Of a stretch of DNA of 8,651 nucleotides, positions 6,094-8,651 are shown one piece after another (position 1 is the stretch's first letter; every line of letters starts with the position of its first letter). Source of the stretch: Ilumatobacteraceae bacterium (GTDB lineage: Bacteria; Actinomycetota; Acidimicrobiia; Acidimicrobiales; Ilumatobacteraceae); the NCBI GenBank assembly GCA_007122945.1, contig SKSP01000493.1, forward strand, positions 1 to 8,651, given 5' to 3'. The position numbers and the translations under genes are program-made. The notes beneath the pieces were generated by a model. That model saw only the letters and a list, made by a program, of their open reading frames with translations, was not told the DNA's origin and did not search any database.

Positions 6094-6113
6094 TGGTCAC
6101 GACACCGTGTCAA
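6085..6113 (-). promoter_or_regulatory. Sigma70-type promoter of the MFS-hxlR operon
   Basis: The minus strand carries a perfect TTGACA (6113-6108), a 17-bp spacer, and AATCAT (6090-6085; four of six consensus bases). Six bases later comes the GTG/ATG pair at 6078/6075, so transcription probably starts at or next to the start codon. No recognisable SD is present, which fits leaderless translation. Confidence 0.7.
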
Positions 6114-6195
6114 CCCCGATTCCCTGTCGGATTCGTCACACGGGGACCCCCTGGACGTGATTCAGTTCCCGGTTTGGTAGGGGGGCGTCGGCGGG

Positions 6196-7785
6196 TCAGG
6201 GGGCGGTGGTGGTGACGGCGGAGGTGACGTCGAGGAGCCAGGTGGGCCACAGGCCGACGAACAGGGTGAACGCGACGGCCGCGGTGATCACGACCGAGGT
6301 GGAGAGCGGGAAGGGCTCCGGCTCGATCGGCTCGCTCGCGTCCGATGCGGCCGCGGCGGCGCCGGCGGAGCGGGCCGCGACCGCGCTGGGCTCGTTGTCG
6401 ATCACGTCGTCGGCGCCGGGGGCGTCGGACATCCACACGGTCACCATGATCCGCAGGTAGACGAACGCCGCGATCACGGCGGCCGACATGGCGACGACGG
6501 CGATCACGTAGCTCTGCTCGGTCACGGCGGCCTGGATCGCGCCGAACTTGGCGACGAACCCCGACGTGAGCGGCACGCCCGCCTGGGCGATCAGCAGCAG
6601 CGTGAACAGCGCCGCGATCAACGGGTGGCGGTTGGCGAGACCGGCCAGGATCGTGAGGCGCGTGTCGCCGCCGCGGGCCCGGCTGACCGTCGAGATCACC
6701 GCCATCGTCCCGATCGTGAGCACCGAGTAGACGGCGAGGTACACGACCACGGCACGCATTCCGGTACCCGGGTCGGCCTCGCCGGCGCGATGACCGGCAG
6801 CCTCGAACGCGACGAGCATGAAGCCGGCGTGGCTGACCGAGCCGTAGGCGAGCATGCGCTTCACGTTGGACTGCATGATCGCGATCGTCGGGGCGACGAC
6901 GAGCGACAGCAGGGCGAGCACCCAGATGACCGGGCGCCAGTCGTCGCGGTGGAACGGCAGCATCACGACGAGCACCCGCAGCAGCGCGACGAACGCGGCG
7001 GTCTTGCCGACCGACGCCATGAACGCGGTGATCGGCGTCGGGGCGCCCTGGTAGACGTCGGGCACCCACACGTGGAACGGGACGGCCGCGATCTTGAACC
7101 CGAGGCCGACGAGCATGAGGGCCATGCCGGCGAGCAGCAGGGCGTCCTCGCGGCCGGTCTCGACCGAGGTCTGGAACCCCTCGACGATCCGCGAGATGTT
7201 CGTCGAGCCGGTCGCGCCGTAGATCAGGGCGATGCCGTAGAGGAAGAACGCCGACGCGAAGCCACCGAGCACGAAGTACTTGATGCCGCCCTCCTGGCTG
7301 TCGGCCCGACGACGGTCGGAGGCCACGAGCACGTACAGCGCGAGCGAGAGGATCTCGAGGCCGAGGAACAACACGATCAGGTCGTTCGCCGACGCCATCA
7401 CGACGCCGCCGATGGCGGCCATCAGCAACAGGGCGAAGACCTCGGGGCCGTCGCGCTCGGTGCCGGAGACGTCGTCGTCGCACAGCAGGGCGACGAGCAC
7501 GACGGCACCGCAGATGACGACCGTGATGACCTGGGCGAGCGTGTCGAAGGCGAGCGCGTCGGCGACGAGCGTGCCGGGGAAGCGCCCGTCGAGCTCCTTC
7601 CAGTGCAGCACGGCGATCGTGCCCGCGGCACCGGCGGTCGTGGCGGTGACGAACGCGTACCAGCCGCGCGGCCAGCGGGGCGTCATCGCCCCGACGACGA
7701 GCAGGAACAGCCCACCGCCGAGCAGCACGAGCAACGGCGAGAGGGCGTACCAGTCGATCGACGGTCCCACGAACTCCTGGGGCAT
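6196..7785 (-). CDS. nuoN: NADH-quinone oxidoreductase subunit N
   Basis: An antiporter-like membrane subunit of respiratory complex I (529 residues) that forms one of the proton channels coupled to quinone reduction. Key charged residues are present: Glu144 in LFLGLEILSLALYVL, Lys231 in GFKIAAVPFHVWVPDVYQGAP (230-249), Lys261 in ASVGKTAAF, Lys309 in SNVKRMLAYGSVSHAG, and Lys413 in GFVAKFGAI. Roughly 14 membrane helices are evident. Between the last two helices, residues about 453-492 form a hydrophilic, Ala-rich and acidic insert absent from short homologues such as the 485-residue E. coli protein. ATG at 7785 shares its A with the nuoM stop (TGATG), and GGAGG inside the end of nuoM supplies the SD, so translation is coupled. 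It is the last nuo gene before a separate exporter operon, which matches the usual gene order. Confidence 0.97.
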   Translation of the reverse strand: MPQEFVGPSIDWYALSPLLVLLGGGLFLLVVGAMTPRWPRGWYAFVTATTAGAAGTIAVLHWKELDGRFPGTLVADALAFDTLAQVITVVICGAVVLVALLCDDDVSGTERDGPEVFALLLMAAIGGVVMASANDLIVLFLGLEILSLALYVLVASDRRRADSQEGGIKYFVLGGFASAFFLYGIALIYGATGSTNISRIVEGFQTSVETGREDALLLAGMALMLVGLGFKIAAVPFHVWVPDVYQGAPTPITAFMASVGKTAAFVALLRVLVVMLPFHRDDWRPVIWVLALLSLVVAPTIAIMQSNVKRMLAYGSVSHAGFMLVAFEAAGHRAGEADPGTGMRAVVVYLAVYSVLTIGTMAVISTVSRARGGDTRLTILAGLANRHPLIAALFTLLLIAQAGVPLTSGFVAKFGAIQAAVTEQSYVIAVVAMSAAVIAAFVYLRIMVTVWMSDAPGADDVIDNEPSAVAARSAGAAAAASDASEPIEPEPFPLSTSVVITAAVAFTLFVGLWPTWLLDVTSAVTTTAP

Positions 7786-8651
7786 CAGTCATCCTCCCCG
7801 ACGGTCGGGTCGACGGTGGGGTCGTGTTCGCCGAACAGCAGCGGCTCGGGCGCTTCGAAGTCGCTGTTCGCCTCGACGTGGGCGACGAGCCGCTCGACCG
7901 ACGGCTCGATGCGCTCGAGCATCGGCTTCGGGTAGATGCCGGTGAAGACGGCGACGACGACGAACGGCAGCAGCACCGCGGCCTCCGACAGCCGGATCTC
8001 GCGGAAGCCCTTGTTGGCCTCGTCGGGTTCGCCGTGGAACACCCGCTGGTACGCCCACAGCAGGTACAGCGCGGCGAGGATCACGCCGGTGGCGCCGATC
8101 ACCGTCCACCAGCGGGCGGACTGGAACGAGCCGATCAGGATCAGGAACTCGCCGACGAAGCCGTTCAGGCCGGGCACCGCGATCGACGAGAGCATGATCA
8201 CCATGAACACCGCGGCGAAGATCGGCGCCACCGACTGCAGCCCGCGCAGCTCGGCGATCTGGCGGGTCTTGCGACGCTCGTAGATCATCCCGACGAGGAG
8301 GAACAGCGCGCCGGTCGACACACCGTGGTTGACCATCTGCATCGTGGCGCCGGTGATCGCCTGGGTGGTGAACGCGAACGTGCCGAGCACGATGAACCCG
8401 AGGTGGGCGATCGAGGAGTAGGCGACGAGCCGCTTGAGGTCGGTCTGCATGGTGGCGACCGCGGCGCCGTAGGTGATGCCGATCACCGCGAGGGTGAGCC
8501 ACAGGTAGCGGCTCCAGTACGACGCCTCGGGGAACAGGTAGAGCCCGAACCGCACGAAGCCGTACGTGCCGAGCTTCAGCATCACGCCGGCGAGCACGAC
8601 CGAGCCCGCGGTGGGTGCCTGGGTGTGCGCGTCGGGCAGCCAGGTGTGGAC
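7785..8651 (-). CDS. nuoM: NADH-quinone oxidoreductase subunit M (C-terminal part, cut by window edge)
   Basis: The last 288 residues of a complex I antiporter-like subunit; the frame stays open to the window edge, so the N-terminal part lies beyond 8651. The fragment begins in the highly conserved segment HTWLPDAHTQAPTAGS and continues LAGVMLKLGTYG. That lysine corresponds to Lys265 of the E. coli protein. Further on are MQTDLKRLVAYSSIAHLG, typical of this subunit, and PGLNGFVGEFLIL, whose glutamate corresponds to E. coli Glu407. The C-terminus after the final helix is acidic (EHDPTVDPTVGEDD). The stop overlaps the nuoN start by one base. An internal GTG at 8597 is not the true start because homology continues upstream of it. 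Confidence 0.97.
   Translation of the reverse strand, partial: VHTWLPDAHTQAPTAGSVVLAGVMLKLGTYGFVRFGLYLFPEASYWSRYLWLTLAVIGITYGAAVATMQTDLKRLVAYSSIAHLGFIVLGTFAFTTQAITGATMQMVNHGVSTGALFLLVGMIYERRKTRQIAELRGLQSVAPIFAAVFMVIMLSSIAVPGLNGFVGEFLILIGSFQSARWWTVIGATGVILAALYLLWAYQRVFHGEPDEANKGFREIRLSEAAVLLPFVVVAVFTGIYPKPMLERIEPSVERLVAHVEANSDFEAPEPLLFGEHDPTVDPTVGEDD

Noticed and set aside
4544..6100. Minus-strand open frame of 518 codons overlapping the MFS gene
   Set aside because: It has no membrane helices or motifs; the overlapping frame encodes a clear 14-helix transporter.
6135..6160. GGGGACCCC palindrome as a terminator for the nuo operon
   Set aside because: The stem is four pairs with almost no loop and there is no T-run. 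I see no convincing terminator between nuoN and the MFS promoter.
4387..6180. Long plus-strand open frame (597 codons) opposite the MFS and HxlR genes
   Set aside because: Composition is dominated by Arg, Glu, Asp, Gly and His with no recognisable domain, and it lies antisense to two clear gene families. It is a typical shadow frame in high-GC DNA.
6110..7792. Minus-strand open frame of 560 codons overlapping nuoN in another frame
   Set aside because: The translation is Arg-rich and meaningless, while the nuoN frame carries all the conserved motifs.
6625..7935. Long plus-strand open frame (436 codons) opposite nuoN and nuoM
   Set aside because: Low-complexity charged translation with no domain, fully antisense to well-conserved complex I genes.

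Overview
The window reads as chromosomal DNA from a high-GC actinobacterium. The codon use, the actinobacterial TIGR03086-type protein, the NF041680-type transposase, the complex I subunits and the many probable leaderless starts all fit. A relative of Ilumatobacter (Acidimicrobiia) is plausible, but that is inference and was not tested. Apart from the transposase, every gene lies on the minus strand.

Layout from left to right. (1) Positions ~30-1856 form a compact insertion-sequence-like unit. It has 16-bp terminal inverted repeats (15/16 matching) and two divergent genes: a transposase with a full DDE set and Y(2)R(3)E(6)K signature, and a small Cys-rich DUF6788-type protein. A near-perfect 17-bp inverted repeat lies between the genes and contains the transposase start codon. 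(2) Positions 1857-2082 carry no gene, but hold an interrupted inverted repeat, a short tandem repeat and a hairpin that may terminate the tRNA transcript. (3) Positions 2083-2156 (minus) encode initiator tRNA-fMet(CAU), with a good promoter just upstream. (4) Four metabolic or resistance-type genes follow on the minus strand: an alpha/beta hydrolase, a TIGR03086-SnoaL fusion protein, an HxlR-family regulator and a DHA2-type MFS exporter. (5) The right end holds the distal part of the NADH dehydrogenase operon, with nuoN complete and nuoM cut by the window edge.

How the genes fit together. nuoM and nuoN overlap by one base and are translationally coupled; they encode adjacent proton-pumping antiporter-like subunits of complex I. 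The MFS gene is transcribed first and hxlR follows 21 bp behind, with a strong Shine-Dalgarno. The MFS promoter (TTGACA, 17 bp, AATCAT) has a perfect 13-bp palindrome over its -10 box, so an autoregulated exporter-regulator operon is likely. The fusion protein and the hydrolase each have their own candidate promoter, and nothing in the sequence ties them firmly to the exporter.

The least routine part is the left end. It has a two-gene mobile unit on the 3' side of a tRNA gene, and an intergenic palindrome that could act as bidirectional promoter, operator and read-through-silencing hairpin.
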